44,933 nt of DNA, taken from CAZJCK01 sp964544635 (GTDB lineage Bacteria > Zixibacteria > MSB-5A5 > GN15 > FEB-12). Positions 16,486 to 24,573 of this stretch are shown piece after piece; the first letter of the stretch is position 1; each line of letters starts with the position of its first letter. The notes beneath the pieces are model-generated. The model made no database searches. It worked only from the letters and a program-made list of their open reading frames with translations, and had not been told where the DNA came from. The stretch covers positions 1-44,933 of the forward strand of contig CAZJCK010000025.1 in NCBI GenBank assembly GCA_964544635.1, read 5' to 3'. A program made the position numbers and the translations under genes.

Positions 16486-17217
16486 ATGTCTCAGCTAACC
16501 GTCAATCTTGATATGGTCGCAGCGCTGCGCGAGCTCGGCGCCACCGGCCAGCCCGACCCCGCCCAGGCCGCCGTCATCGCCGAACTCAACGGCGCCGACG
16601 GTATCTCAATTTCGATGCGTCGCGATCGACGCTTTGTCCGCGACCGCGATCTCTACCTCCTCAAGGGTGTCACCAAAACCAAGCTGATCGTCGAAATGCC
16701 GCCGTCGGAAGAAACGATCGAGCGGGCGGCGGAAGTGAAACCGTGGATGGTCGTTTTCGTGGCCGATCATGCTGACAGCTCGTCACCCGTCACCACGATT
16801 GACTTCGATTCCGCCGAGGTCGACTTCTCCGAGGTCTCGGCCCGCCTGACCGGCATTGGTGTACAGGTCGGCTATTTTGTCGACCCCCGAGCCGACCAGG
16901 TGAAGGGTGCCGCCAGGGCCGGCGCCAACGCCCTCCTGTTCGACTGCTCCGGCTATACCCAGGCCCGTACCCTCGATGAAGCGCAACAGCAGCTCGACGC
17001 TGTCGACAGCGCAGTCCAGGCCGCCACTAAGCAGAACCTCGGCGTCTATTGCGGTCGCGGCGTGACCTACCAGAACGCGCGACCGCTGGTTGAACTTGGA
17101 TTGGTCGACGAATTCATCATCGGCCGCGCCCTCGCCTCCCGCGCCATGCTGATGGGGATGGAAAGCGCCGTCCGCGAGATGAAACACCTGCTCACCGCTG
17201 CCCAGCCGCAGCAGTAA
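16486..17217 (+). CDS. PdxJ-like protein lacking the catalytic histidines
   Basis: 243 residues, clearly homologous to pyridoxine 5'-phosphate synthase PdxJ along its length: VNLDMVAALRELGATGQPDP (6-25), GADGISISMRRDRR (36-49), GYFVD, GRGVTY (190-195) and EFIIGRA (209-215). Key residues differ: the NxDH histidine is M10, the catalytic histidine of VHLREDRR is S43 (R45 and D47 kept), the NAGHGLTY histidine is R191, and the phosphate-site IGH is IGR (R214). E70, matching catalytic E72 of E. coli, is kept. It is unlikely to run the normal PdxJ ring closure and may bind another phosphate ligand or act structurally. AAGGA precedes the ATG; the pseudouridine synthase gene starts 6 bases after its stop. 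Automatic annotation would probably call it pdxJ. Confidence 0.85.
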   Translation: MSQLTVNLDMVAALRELGATGQPDPAQAAVIAELNGADGISISMRRDRRFVRDRDLYLLKGVTKTKLIVEMPPSEETIERAAEVKPWMVVFVADHADSSSPVTTIDFDSAEVDFSEVSARLTGIGVQVGYFVDPRADQVKGAARAGANALLFDCSGYTQARTLDEAQQQLDAVDSAVQAATKQNLGVYCGRGVTYQNARPLVELGLVDEFIIGRALASRAMLMGMESAVREMKHLLTAAQPQQ

Positions 17218-17223
17218 ATCGTC

Positions 17224-18198
17224 ATGGCTGCGGACAGCGACCGCTACCGCTTCACGGTATCGCCTGACGCCGCCGGGCGTCGCGTCGACCTGTTCCTGGC
17301 CGACCGTCCGGAACTGCATGTCACCCGCAGCAAGATCCAGAAGGCAATCGCCGATGAGCTGGTGACAGTCGACGGCGTGCCGGTTTCGAAAAGTCACCGA
17401 CTGACGCCCGGCGAGACCGTCGAAGTCACGGTTGTGGAATCGCCGCCGTCGGAAGTGAAGGCTGAAGATATCCCGCTCAACATCGTCTATGCCGATGATC
17501 ACATCGCCGTGATCGACAAGCCGGCCGGCATGGTCACTCATCCGGCAGTTGGTCATGCCTCCGGTACGCTGGTCAATGCGGTGATGCATCGCTTTGGCCT
17601 TGAAGACAAGAGCGGAGGGCATCGCCCCGGCATCGTCCACCGCCTGGACAAGAACACCTCCGGCCTCATCCTCGTAGCCCTCAACGAGGCAACGCAATCG
17701 CGGCTGCAGGCGATGATCAAGGAGCGCGAGGTGAAGCGCATTTACACAGCGCTCGTCTGGGGACATCTTTCCGAAAAAGCGGGTGTTATCGATGCCCCGA
17801 TCGGCCGCTCCCCGCGCGACCGCAAGAAGATGACAGTCACTGATCGCAACTCCCGGGAAGCGCAAACGGAGTATCGGCTGATCGAGCGCTATGAATCGTT
17901 CGACCTGCTCGAGCTGTCGCTGCACACCGGGCGCACCCACCAGATCCGCGTTCACCTCGCCCATCTCGGTCATCCGGTCTTTGGTGATCCCGATTATGGC
18001 GGCCGTGACAAGTCACTGCGCGGCATGTTCGCACCTTTGCGACCGAGAGCGAAGGAGATGCTCGGCATGCTCGGCAGGCAGGCGCTGCACGCTTCACGGC
18101 TGCTGTTCAATCATCCAGTGACGCAAGAGGCGCTGTCGTTCGAATCGTCACCGCCGGAAGAAATCAGTTGTGTGATCAGGCTGGCGCGAACATCCTGA
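17224..18198 (+). CDS. RluA/RluD-family 23S rRNA pseudouridine synthase
   Basis: 324 residues: an N-terminal S4 RNA-binding domain (about 17-78), then the catalytic domain with HRLDKNTSGL (139-148), whose D142 is the catalytic aspartate. Other family marks are LHTGRTHQIRVH, GHPVFGDPDYG and the ALHA motif near the end. The S4 domain fits RluD (helix 69 of 23S rRNA), but RluC and RluB-like specificity cannot be excluded, so no symbol is given. The gene lies six bases behind the PdxJ-like gene and is probably co-transcribed with it. Confidence 0.92.
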   Translation: MAADSDRYRFTVSPDAAGRRVDLFLADRPELHVTRSKIQKAIADELVTVDGVPVSKSHRLTPGETVEVTVVESPPSEVKAEDIPLNIVYADDHIAVIDKPAGMVTHPAVGHASGTLVNAVMHRFGLEDKSGGHRPGIVHRLDKNTSGLILVALNEATQSRLQAMIKEREVKRIYTALVWGHLSEKAGVIDAPIGRSPRDRKKMTVTDRNSREAQTEYRLIERYESFDLLELSLHTGRTHQIRVHLAHLGHPVFGDPDYGGRDKSLRGMFAPLRPRAKEMLGMLGRQALHASRLLFNHPVTQEALSFESSPPEEISCVIRLARTS

Positions 18199-18220
18199 AG
18201 CCACCACAGTAGCATGACTC

Positions 18221-18255
18221 AAAGAAAAGCGCCCCGCTGCAAAGCAGCGGGGCGC
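18221..18255 (-). terminator. Intrinsic terminator of the secD-secF transcript
   Basis: Perfect 12-bp stem (18229-18240 with 18244-18255) around an AAA loop. The plus-strand AAAGAAAA (18221-18228) gives a U-rich tail to the minus transcript. It lies about 50 bases after the secF stop and could also stop the convergent pseudouridine synthase mRNA. Confidence 0.88.
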
Positions 18256-18304
18256 ATAGCGTCAGTACAGGAGGTTGTACGATTTACGTAATTGTACCGA
18301 ACGC

Positions 18305-19231
18305 CTATTTAAACCGCTTCGGTCTTTTGGCCTCCCACTCGACGACAATCGGGCTGGCCACGAAGATCGACGAATAGGTTCCGACCAGCACGCCCAGAAT
18401 CAGGGCGAGCGAAAAGCCGCGAAGTACTTCACCACCAAAAAAGAACAGCGTTCCCACTACCAAGAGAACCGTCAGCGAGGTGTTGATGGTACGCGACAAC
18501 ACTTCATTGATCGACTGGTTGACCGCCGGCGCGAAGTCCGAACGGCTCCGGTATTTCTTCAGGTTCTCTCGTATACGATCATACACAACTACGGTGTCAG
18601 TCAACGAATATCCTGCCAAAGTTAAAAGCGCGGTAACGATCAGCAGGTCGAATTCCCAGCCGATGATCCACATGATCCCCATGACCGCCAGCACATCGTG
18701 GAAGGTCGCGATCGTGGCGGCAATACCGCTGCGGAAATCGAAACGAATCCAGATGTAGATGATGATGCCCAGCAGCGAAAGGAGCACCGCTTTCTGGGCG
18801 TCGCTTCGCAGGGTTTCACCTACAGCCGGGCCGATAATGTGCTCTGAGTCGACGCGGAAAATATTTCCCTCGAAGTCGTTGGCAATCAACTGCTGCATGG
18901 TATCCAGGTTTCGTTCACCTTCGGCCTCCGACTCCGGCGCCTTGATTTTGATGATAAAGGCATTGGGTTCTTTGAAGTCGGCAACCTCCGTTATCTGGGC
19001 GTCGGGAAACTCGGCCGCCACTGCCGCACGCAGGTCATCGATCGCCACCGGTTCGTCGAAATGGCCGGTTACCATGACACCGCCGGCGAAGTCAATGCCG
19101 AGGTTAGCCTGGCCGCTCCAGACCATATACAGGCCGATAAACCCCAGTACGATGAGCAGTGCGGAAAGGACAAATGCCGGCCGCCGCCCACCGATGAAGT
19201 TTATGTTGGTTTCTCCGATTATTCTAAACAT
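18305..19231 (-). CDS. secF: Protein translocase subunit SecF
   Basis: 308 residues. RND-type subunit that with SecD uses the proton (or sodium) gradient to pull proteins out of SecYEG on the outer side. Six spans: one at about 19-37, a periplasmic domain (MVTGHFDEP to about 130), then five clustered in the C-terminal half with the conserved GYSLTDTVVVYDRIREN motif. GGAAAGGA precedes the ATG, and secD lies just upstream (18-base gap). Confidence 0.97.
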   Translation of the reverse strand: MFRIIGETNINFIGGRRPAFVLSALLIVLGFIGLYMVWSGQANLGIDFAGGVMVTGHFDEPVAIDDLRAAVAAEFPDAQITEVADFKEPNAFIIKIKAPESEAEGERNLDTMQQLIANDFEGNIFRVDSEHIIGPAVGETLRSDAQKAVLLSLLGIIIYIWIRFDFRSGIAATIATFHDVLAVMGIMWIIGWEFDLLIVTALLTLAGYSLTDTVVVYDRIRENLKKYRSRSDFAPAVNQSINEVLSRTINTSLTVLLVVGTLFFFGGEVLRGFSLALILGVLVGTYSSIFVASPIVVEWEAKRPKRFK

Positions 19232-19249
19232 TTCGATATCATCCTTTCC

Positions 19250-20995
19250 TTAGATACTCAGCTTGTTGTACTGCTTGCGGATGTCGAAAATCTGCTTGGT
19301 GATGACGTACGCCGTGTACAGCGAAATGACAACACCCCAGAACAACGTGACCGCAAAGCCTTTGATCGGTCCGGAGCCGAGCAGGAACAGGGCGCCGGCG
19401 GTGATCAGGGTGGTAACGTGTGAGTCAAAGATCGCCACGAAGGCGCGATCATAACCGGCATCGATTGATGCCCGGACAGTCTTACCGGTGCGCAGTTCTT
19501 CGCGGATGCGCTCGAAGATAAGAATGTTGGCGTCGACCGAAATACCGATCGTCAGGATGATACCGGCGATACCCGGCATGGTCAGGGTAGCGCCCAGCGC
19601 CGCCATGACCGCCAGCAGGAAGAAGATGTTGAAGACAACACCGATGTCGGCAATGAAACCCGAAACGCGGTAGTAAATGCCGATGTAGAGCAGCACCAGG
19701 CCAAGACCGATCAGTGAGCTGATAAAGCCCTTGTTGATGGAGTCTGCGCCAAGCGACGCTCCCACGACGTTCTTCTCGATGATTTCCACCGGCGCCGGCA
19801 GGGCGCCGGCCTCGAGGACGATTTCCATGTTGCGGGCATCTTCGACATTGGCCGACGTTCCCATGGTAATCTGGCCCTGGTTACGGATTTTAGAACTGAT
19901 CATCGGCGCTGACTCGACCCTGTCGTCGAGCACGATCCCCAGCGGCTTGTTGATATTGGCGCCGGTGAGCTGGGCGAACCGCGCCGCGCCGTCGCCGGAA
20001 AGCCGGAAGTTGACCGCAAAGCCGCCCATTTGCTCGGTGCCGAGACTGATGTTCTCAAGATAGCGACCGAGGAACTGTACCTTGCGTTTGAGCAGGTAGA
20101 GGTAATACACTTCCCGCTGGTTGTAGATCTCGGAACGGGTCGACCAGGCAAACTGGACGTCGGGCGGTATCACGTCCTGCACCTGCGGCAAATTCAGCCA
20201 GCGGTCAATCTGGGCGCGGTCGTCAGCGCTCACCGCGAAGCCGGGCCAGTTGGTGGCCGTCCGGCTGTTGTAAAGATAAAGCTCGAGACGGCTGGTCAGC
20301 GGGTTTTTGTTGACGCTGGCGCCGAAATCTTCGTCGAAGGCGAACGGATCGTCGCCGGCCGTGTCAGTCATGGTGTCGGCCTCGCCGAGGATGTCGCTCA
20401 GGAGATCTTCCGAAGCCGTCTCTTCCTGCGCGGTCTCGGCCATCTCCTCAGTGCCGACCGTATCGGGTGCCTCAGCCGCTTCATCGGTGGCATCGGCGTC
20501 GGTCCCCTCATACTCGGCGATGATCGAGTCGATACGGGTCAGCAGCAGGTTGGCGTTGTCCATGGTCTCAAGAAACTTGAACTCGAGCTGGGCGGTCTGA
20601 CCGATCAGCGCTTCAGCGCGGTCGGCATCGGTGTAGCCCGGCAGGTCGACGATGATACGTTCGTTACCCTGCTTCTGGATGGTCGGTTCCGCCACACCCA
20701 GGCCGTCGACGCGGTTCCGGATAACCTGCATTGCGCGGTCGACGGCGTCCTCACGGGCCGCTTCATCGAGTTCTTCCATTTTTACACGCAGGACCACGTG
20801 GATACCGCCCTGCAGGTCAAGGCCGAGCCGGATGGCGCTCTGTTCCAGCTCCATAAGCCGGCCGGGAGATTCCTCGTCCATTTGTATCTTGTCTTCTTCG
20901 GTCATCGTCCAGAGACGGAAGGTGTCCCAGAACGCGATGATCGCCAGTACGACAAGAACAAGCGTGACAATGATTCGCCAGTTCTTTGTGGACAT
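19250..20995 (-). CDS. secD: Protein translocase subunit SecD with an acidic insertion
   Basis: 581 residues. First span at about 7-25, then the periplasmic P1 region beginning with the family motif LGLDLQGGIHVVL (57-69), and five C-terminal spans with TIGISVDANILIFERIREEL. The unusual feature is an acidic, low-complexity stretch at about 161-229: from after R154 up to K230 there is not one lysine, arginine or histidine, while about 25 residues are Asp or Glu. It interrupts the periplasmic head domain. AAAGGAC supports the ATG. yajC, the usual upstream partner, is absent; an unknown exported protein gene takes its place. Confidence 0.96.
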   Translation of the reverse strand: MSTKNWRIIVTLVLVVLAIIAFWDTFRLWTMTEEDKIQMDEESPGRLMELEQSAIRLGLDLQGGIHVVLRVKMEELDEAAREDAVDRAMQVIRNRVDGLGVAEPTIQKQGNERIIVDLPGYTDADRAEALIGQTAQLEFKFLETMDNANLLLTRIDSIIAEYEGTDADATDEAAEAPDTVGTEEMAETAQEETASEDLLSDILGEADTMTDTAGDDPFAFDEDFGASVNKNPLTSRLELYLYNSRTATNWPGFAVSADDRAQIDRWLNLPQVQDVIPPDVQFAWSTRSEIYNQREVYYLYLLKRKVQFLGRYLENISLGTEQMGGFAVNFRLSGDGAARFAQLTGANINKPLGIVLDDRVESAPMISSKIRNQGQITMGTSANVEDARNMEIVLEAGALPAPVEIIEKNVVGASLGADSINKGFISSLIGLGLVLLYIGIYYRVSGFIADIGVVFNIFFLLAVMAALGATLTMPGIAGIILTIGISVDANILIFERIREELRTGKTVRASIDAGYDRAFVAIFDSHVTTLITAGALFLLGSGPIKGFAVTLFWGVVISLYTAYVITKQIFDIRKQYNKLSI

Positions 20996-21086
20996 GGATT
21001 GTCCTTTCTTGCTTGTATTTGTTGATTGAGTTGTTCGTCGAAAAACGGGAAAACGACGCCGGCTGCGGCGTCACGGGGATACGATT

Positions 21087-21527
21087 TTACATCGTTCCTG
21101 AGGGCCTGGCGCCTACGAGAGTGGCCTGGTGGTTGAGGCCGGGAACGGCCTCGGCCAGAGAGCCGATAATCGGCGGGCCGCGATGTCGGGACGAGCTGTC
21201 AACAGCCGAGTCCTCAAGAACGGCTACCTGACCAGCACGGCGACCCTGCGGCTTGTCCACCGTCGGCGCAATCCACCGGCTCAACTGGGCGGCATCCTGC
21301 TCGCTGTACGGCTTGCTGGTGCCGGCCATGTTCTCCGAGTCGGTCTCCTCGGAAAGCGGATCGGGCTGCAGCGCCACGCCGGCATCAAGCTGCTCGATCG
21401 GCTCCTCCAGAACCGGCTGGCAGACACGTTCGGCCGACGATGCCCCGGCCGTGGTAATGGCCACCAGCAGCAGGAACACCAGGCCGGCACGTGCGGCGCG
21501 AATCGATATGTCCAAAATCTTCTTCAT
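21087..21527 (-). CDS. Exported protein of unknown function upstream of secD
   Basis: 146 residues: a basic N-terminus, a hydrophobic core (about 14-30) and a likely signal cleavage near AGASSAE. The mature part is polar, acidic in its first half and rich in Gly, Ser and Pro later; no domain recognised and probably partly disordered. Its position ahead of secD and secF makes it a candidate for an export-related accessory, but only by position. A consensus promoter lies so close that the leader would be about 7 bases, and no Shine-Dalgarno site is visible. Confidence 0.6.
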   Translation of the reverse strand: MKKILDISIRAARAGLVFLLLVAITTAGASSAERVCQPVLEEPIEQLDAGVALQPDPLSEETDSENMAGTSKPYSEQDAAQLSRWIAPTVDKPQGRRAGQVAVLEDSAVDSSSRHRGPPIIGSLAEAVPGLNHQATLVGARPSGTM

Positions 21528-21540
21528 GGCAAGTCTGTCG

Positions 21541-21568
21541 AATATATCGGCTGACAGACCGGTGTCAA
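21541..21568 (-). promoter_or_regulatory. Promoter of the exported-protein/secDF group, very short leader
   Basis: Reading on the minus strand: -35 TTGACA (21568-21563, 6 of 6), 16-bp spacer, -10 TATATT (21546-21541, 5 of 6). The start point is expected near 21534, seven bases before the ATG at 21527. Confidence 0.65.
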
Positions 21569-21588
21569 TGCAAATGTTTCCATCGACA

Positions 21589-21617
21589 TTGACAGCCGGA
21601 CTCCGGGGCGGTAGTTT
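21589..21617 (+). promoter_or_regulatory. Possible promoter of the M16 protease gene
   Basis: A consensus -35 TTGACA (21589-21594) with a poor -10 (TAGTTT, 21612-21617) after 17 bases. It faces away from the secD-side promoter 20 bases to its left. The weak -10 may mean help from an activator, or that the true promoter is elsewhere. Confidence 0.35.
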
Positions 21618-21689
21618 AACCTATTATTATCATTGAGGATAGCCTGAGCGGCCGGTTGCCGCCGGGACTGGTTGGGAAGGAAAATGATC

Positions 21690-24446
21690 ATGGATAGAAC
21701 AACCGCTCGAAAGTGCCGACGGCTGACGGTCGTCGTGGCACTTTTTATGGCTCTCGCGGCCCCCATCGCCGCCGATACCGTCGACACCCTGGACAACGGC
21801 ATGGAGGTAATTTACAAGGAAGTGCACAGCTCGCCCATGGTGGCCAGCATTCTGTTCGTCAAGTCCGGTGCCAAGTATGAATCCGGGTTCGAGAACGGTA
21901 TCACGCACTTTCTTGAGCACTTGCTGTTCAACGGTACGGTAAACCTGTCGCGAGAGGAACTCGACAACAGTATCGGCGATCGCGGTGGCTACATCAACGC
22001 CTTCACCCGTAAGGAGCTGACCGCCTACCTGGTCCTCCTGCCCAAACAGCATATCGACTACGGTATGACCGTCCAGGCCGACATGCTTTTTAACGCCATC
22101 ATTCCAGAGTCGGAACTACCCAAGGAGCGTCAGGTCGTACTGCAGGAGATCAAGCGCGCCAATGACGCTCCCGGCGCTGCTGCCGACGATTTCTTCGTCG
22201 AAAAAGCATATGCCGGCACGCCGTACGATCGACCGGTCCTGGGCTACGCGCCGTTCATCCAGAACATCACGCGCGCTGCCATTGTCGACTATTGGCGGCG
22301 CTACTATGTCCCCCAGCGGATGACCCTGCTGGTTATCGGTGACTTCGCGACCGACCGGATGCAGCAGACTGTCAGTTCGATCTTCGAATCGATCAATCCG
22401 CCCGATTCACTGGTTGTACCGCTGAGTGATACCTCCGACTGGAAGGCGCTGGTGGGACAGTCGACGTATGACACGGTCGCGAATGTGACATCAACCTATG
22501 TCAACTTCTCCTACCAGGCGCCGCACCACAATGATCCCGACTGGTTGCCGTTCGAATTGCTGGCGCGCTACCTTGACGCCGACGATATTTCCCCGCTGGT
22601 AACACTGCTTACCAGCGGCGACGACCCGCCGGCCAATGATGTCAGTGTCTACCTGACAACGTATGATGAGTTTTCACGGCTGGAGATCTCGGTCACATCC
22701 GATCGGGCGGATCGAGCCGAGGAGATCGCAGCAACGATCGAGACCACAATGCGTTCGCTGCCGGAACACGTCGCGCCTGAAGCTGCCATCAGGGGGCTGA
22801 AAGTGAGCGCTCGCACCGAGCAGATCTACAACACCGAGAAGCTGCACTACTACGGCTTTTTGATCGCCCCGATGATCTTCACCACCGGCTGGGACTTCAT
22901 CCAGAACTATGCCGACCTGATCGACACGGTCGAGTGGGAGCACTGCCGCAAGGCTGCGGCCAAGTGGTTCTCCGAACCGCGATTTGTCGCCACCATCGTT
23001 CGCCCGGCCGACAGCGGCTCGGAAAATGTCTACACGCCGCGTTCGATCGGTGAGGAGGCCGTGGTGTCGCACTTCGACACCGTCAATTTTCCGGAATATG
23101 ATCTTAGTACCGGCTATGCGCTTGAGTTTCCCCAAGAGGATACGATGTCGCACGAACTGGAGGATCCCGCCGAGTATGCCGTGGACACGCTCGACAACGG
23201 CATGGTGGTGATCATCAAATCGTCGCCCGAGTCGCGCGTTTTCGCCATGAATGTGCTGGGAAAGAACCGTACCATGAGCGAACCGGACGGCAAGGCGGGC
23301 ATCACTGATTTCGTCAACCGCATGATCGACCAGGGAACGACCACCCGCACAGCGTCGGAGCTTGCCCGCGACCTGGCGATGATCGGCGCCAATGTCACGC
23401 TGCACGACAATCCGTGGATACCGTACGACGATCGTTACACCAGCCGCAAGTTTTCATTCATGAAATTCGAGACGATCGACGATTTTGCCGAGCGCGGCTT
23501 TCACCTGTTCAGTGACATGATACAGCTGCCGGCCTTTGATTCGTCGGCCGTGGAGCAGGTCAGGCGATCGATGCTCCAGGTGCTGGGGCGCAACAGCCAG
23601 AACCCGCGCAATGTAGCCCGCGACAACTTCTACCGCGCGCTCTTTGACACCAGCCAATTCGCCCGCCCGGTTGAGGGAACCGCCCAATCGATCGCGAGCA
23701 TCTCCCGTACCGAGCTGCGTGCCTATCACGAGGCGTTTTACGCCCCGCAGAATATGATCATAGCCATTGCCAGCTCGCACCCGATCGACAAGGTACGAGC
23801 CTGGGTTAATCAGCGCTTTGGGCGCTGGACGGCCAACGAATTCAGCTCGGATCGCCCGGATCGCCCGGCGCCGCGCTTTGAGATTGTTCGCGAGGCGACA
23901 ATGCTGGAATCGGAACAGACCAGCCTGTATGTCGGCAACCTGCTGCCGGGCGCTGCCAGTCCGGAGGCCACGGCGCTGTCGGTGGCGGTCTCGATCCTGT
24001 CCGACCGCCTCTATCAGTCATTGCGCGAGAAAATGGGGCTGGCCTACTCGGTTGGTGCCGGCTCGAGCGTGGAGCGCGACTTCGGCTGGTACTACGCGGC
24101 GATCGGCACCTCTCCAGAGTCGGCCGACACCGCCCTCGAACGTATCGTGCTTGAAGTCGATAAGCTGCGCTTCGACGGCCCCAGTCAGGACGAGCTTGAC
24201 CGTGCCCGCAACCAGATGTGGGGCCGATTGATGAGCGCCAAGCTGTCTCGGATCAACCAAGCCTATTATCTGTGCCTCGATCATTTTCTCGGTCGGCCGT
24301 TGCACTATGACCGAGTGCTTCTGAAAGAGTTGTCGGGCCTCAGCCGCCTCGACATTTTGCGGGTGGCGGAGCGACACTTCAACACCGAGGCCTATGTTAT
24401 CGGCATCGCCGGTCCAAATCCGTCCGGAGCAGGTGCCGGAAACTGA
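21690..24446 (+). CDS. Two-repeat M16 family zinc metallopeptidase (pitrilysin-like)
   Basis: 918 residues from ATG 21690, which lies 9 bases after GGAAGG; the ATG two codons earlier is too close to it. A signal peptide (VVVALFMALAAPIAADT) sends it to the periplasm. The N-terminal half has the inverted zinc motif HFLEH (about residues 81-85) with the distal glutamate in VVLQEIKR; this is the active half. The C-terminal half, beginning YAVDTLDNGMVVIIK, repeats the fold but the matching site reads TDFVN, so it is the inactive partner, with the R/Y pair region REKMGLAYSVGAGS near the end. Active and inactive halves form a clamshell that degrades peptides. Fused into one chain rather than encoded as two genes. 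Confidence 0.93.
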   Translation: MDRTTARKCRRLTVVVALFMALAAPIAADTVDTLDNGMEVIYKEVHSSPMVASILFVKSGAKYESGFENGITHFLEHLLFNGTVNLSREELDNSIGDRGGYINAFTRKELTAYLVLLPKQHIDYGMTVQADMLFNAIIPESELPKERQVVLQEIKRANDAPGAAADDFFVEKAYAGTPYDRPVLGYAPFIQNITRAAIVDYWRRYYVPQRMTLLVIGDFATDRMQQTVSSIFESINPPDSLVVPLSDTSDWKALVGQSTYDTVANVTSTYVNFSYQAPHHNDPDWLPFELLARYLDADDISPLVTLLTSGDDPPANDVSVYLTTYDEFSRLEISVTSDRADRAEEIAATIETTMRSLPEHVAPEAAIRGLKVSARTEQIYNTEKLHYYGFLIAPMIFTTGWDFIQNYADLIDTVEWEHCRKAAAKWFSEPRFVATIVRPADSGSENVYTPRSIGEEAVVSHFDTVNFPEYDLSTGYALEFPQEDTMSHELEDPAEYAVDTLDNGMVVIIKSSPESRVFAMNVLGKNRTMSEPDGKAGITDFVNRMIDQGTTTRTASELARDLAMIGANVTLHDNPWIPYDDRYTSRKFSFMKFETIDDFAERGFHLFSDMIQLPAFDSSAVEQVRRSMLQVLGRNSQNPRNVARDNFYRALFDTSQFARPVEGTAQSIASISRTELRAYHEAFYAPQNMIIAIASSHPIDKVRAWVNQRFGRWTANEFSSDRPDRPAPRFEIVREATMLESEQTSLYVGNLLPGAASPEATALSVAVSILSDRLYQSLREKMGLAYSVGAGSSVERDFGWYYAAIGTSPESADTALERIVLEVDKLRFDGPSQDELDRARNQMWGRLMSAKLSRINQAYYLCLDHFLGRPLHYDRVLLKELSGLSRLDILRVAERHFNTEAYVIGIAGPNPSGAGAGN

Positions 24447-24498
24447 CCTGATCGATTGTTAGGATTACGTTAAGATTGGATTTTTGTCACCTGTTCTC

Positions 24499-24527
24499 TT
24501 GACCGTCTTTGGGGCCGAAGATATATT
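24499..24527 (+). promoter_or_regulatory. Promoter of the Na/Pi cotransporter-phoU pair
   Basis: -35 TTGACC (24499-24504), 17-bp spacer, -10 TATATT (24522-24527); both boxes 5 of 6. Start expected near 24534, a 40-base leader to ATG 24574. It lies inside the longer open frame upstream, which argues that the coding region starts at 24574. Confidence 0.65.
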
Positions 24528-24573
24528 CGCGGCAACATCGAAGTCGCGAAAACGTAGGAGTCACACTCCGCTT

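Noticed and set aside
16783..17973. 396-codon minus-strand open frame
   Set aside because: Lies opposite the PdxJ-like and pseudouridine synthase genes, both with clear motifs; long antisense frames are expected at this GC content.
21690..24446. Loss of the HxxEH motif in the second half of the M16 protein as a sign of a pseudogene
   Set aside because: The second repeat of two-repeat M16 enzymes normally lacks the zinc site; the frame is intact throughout.
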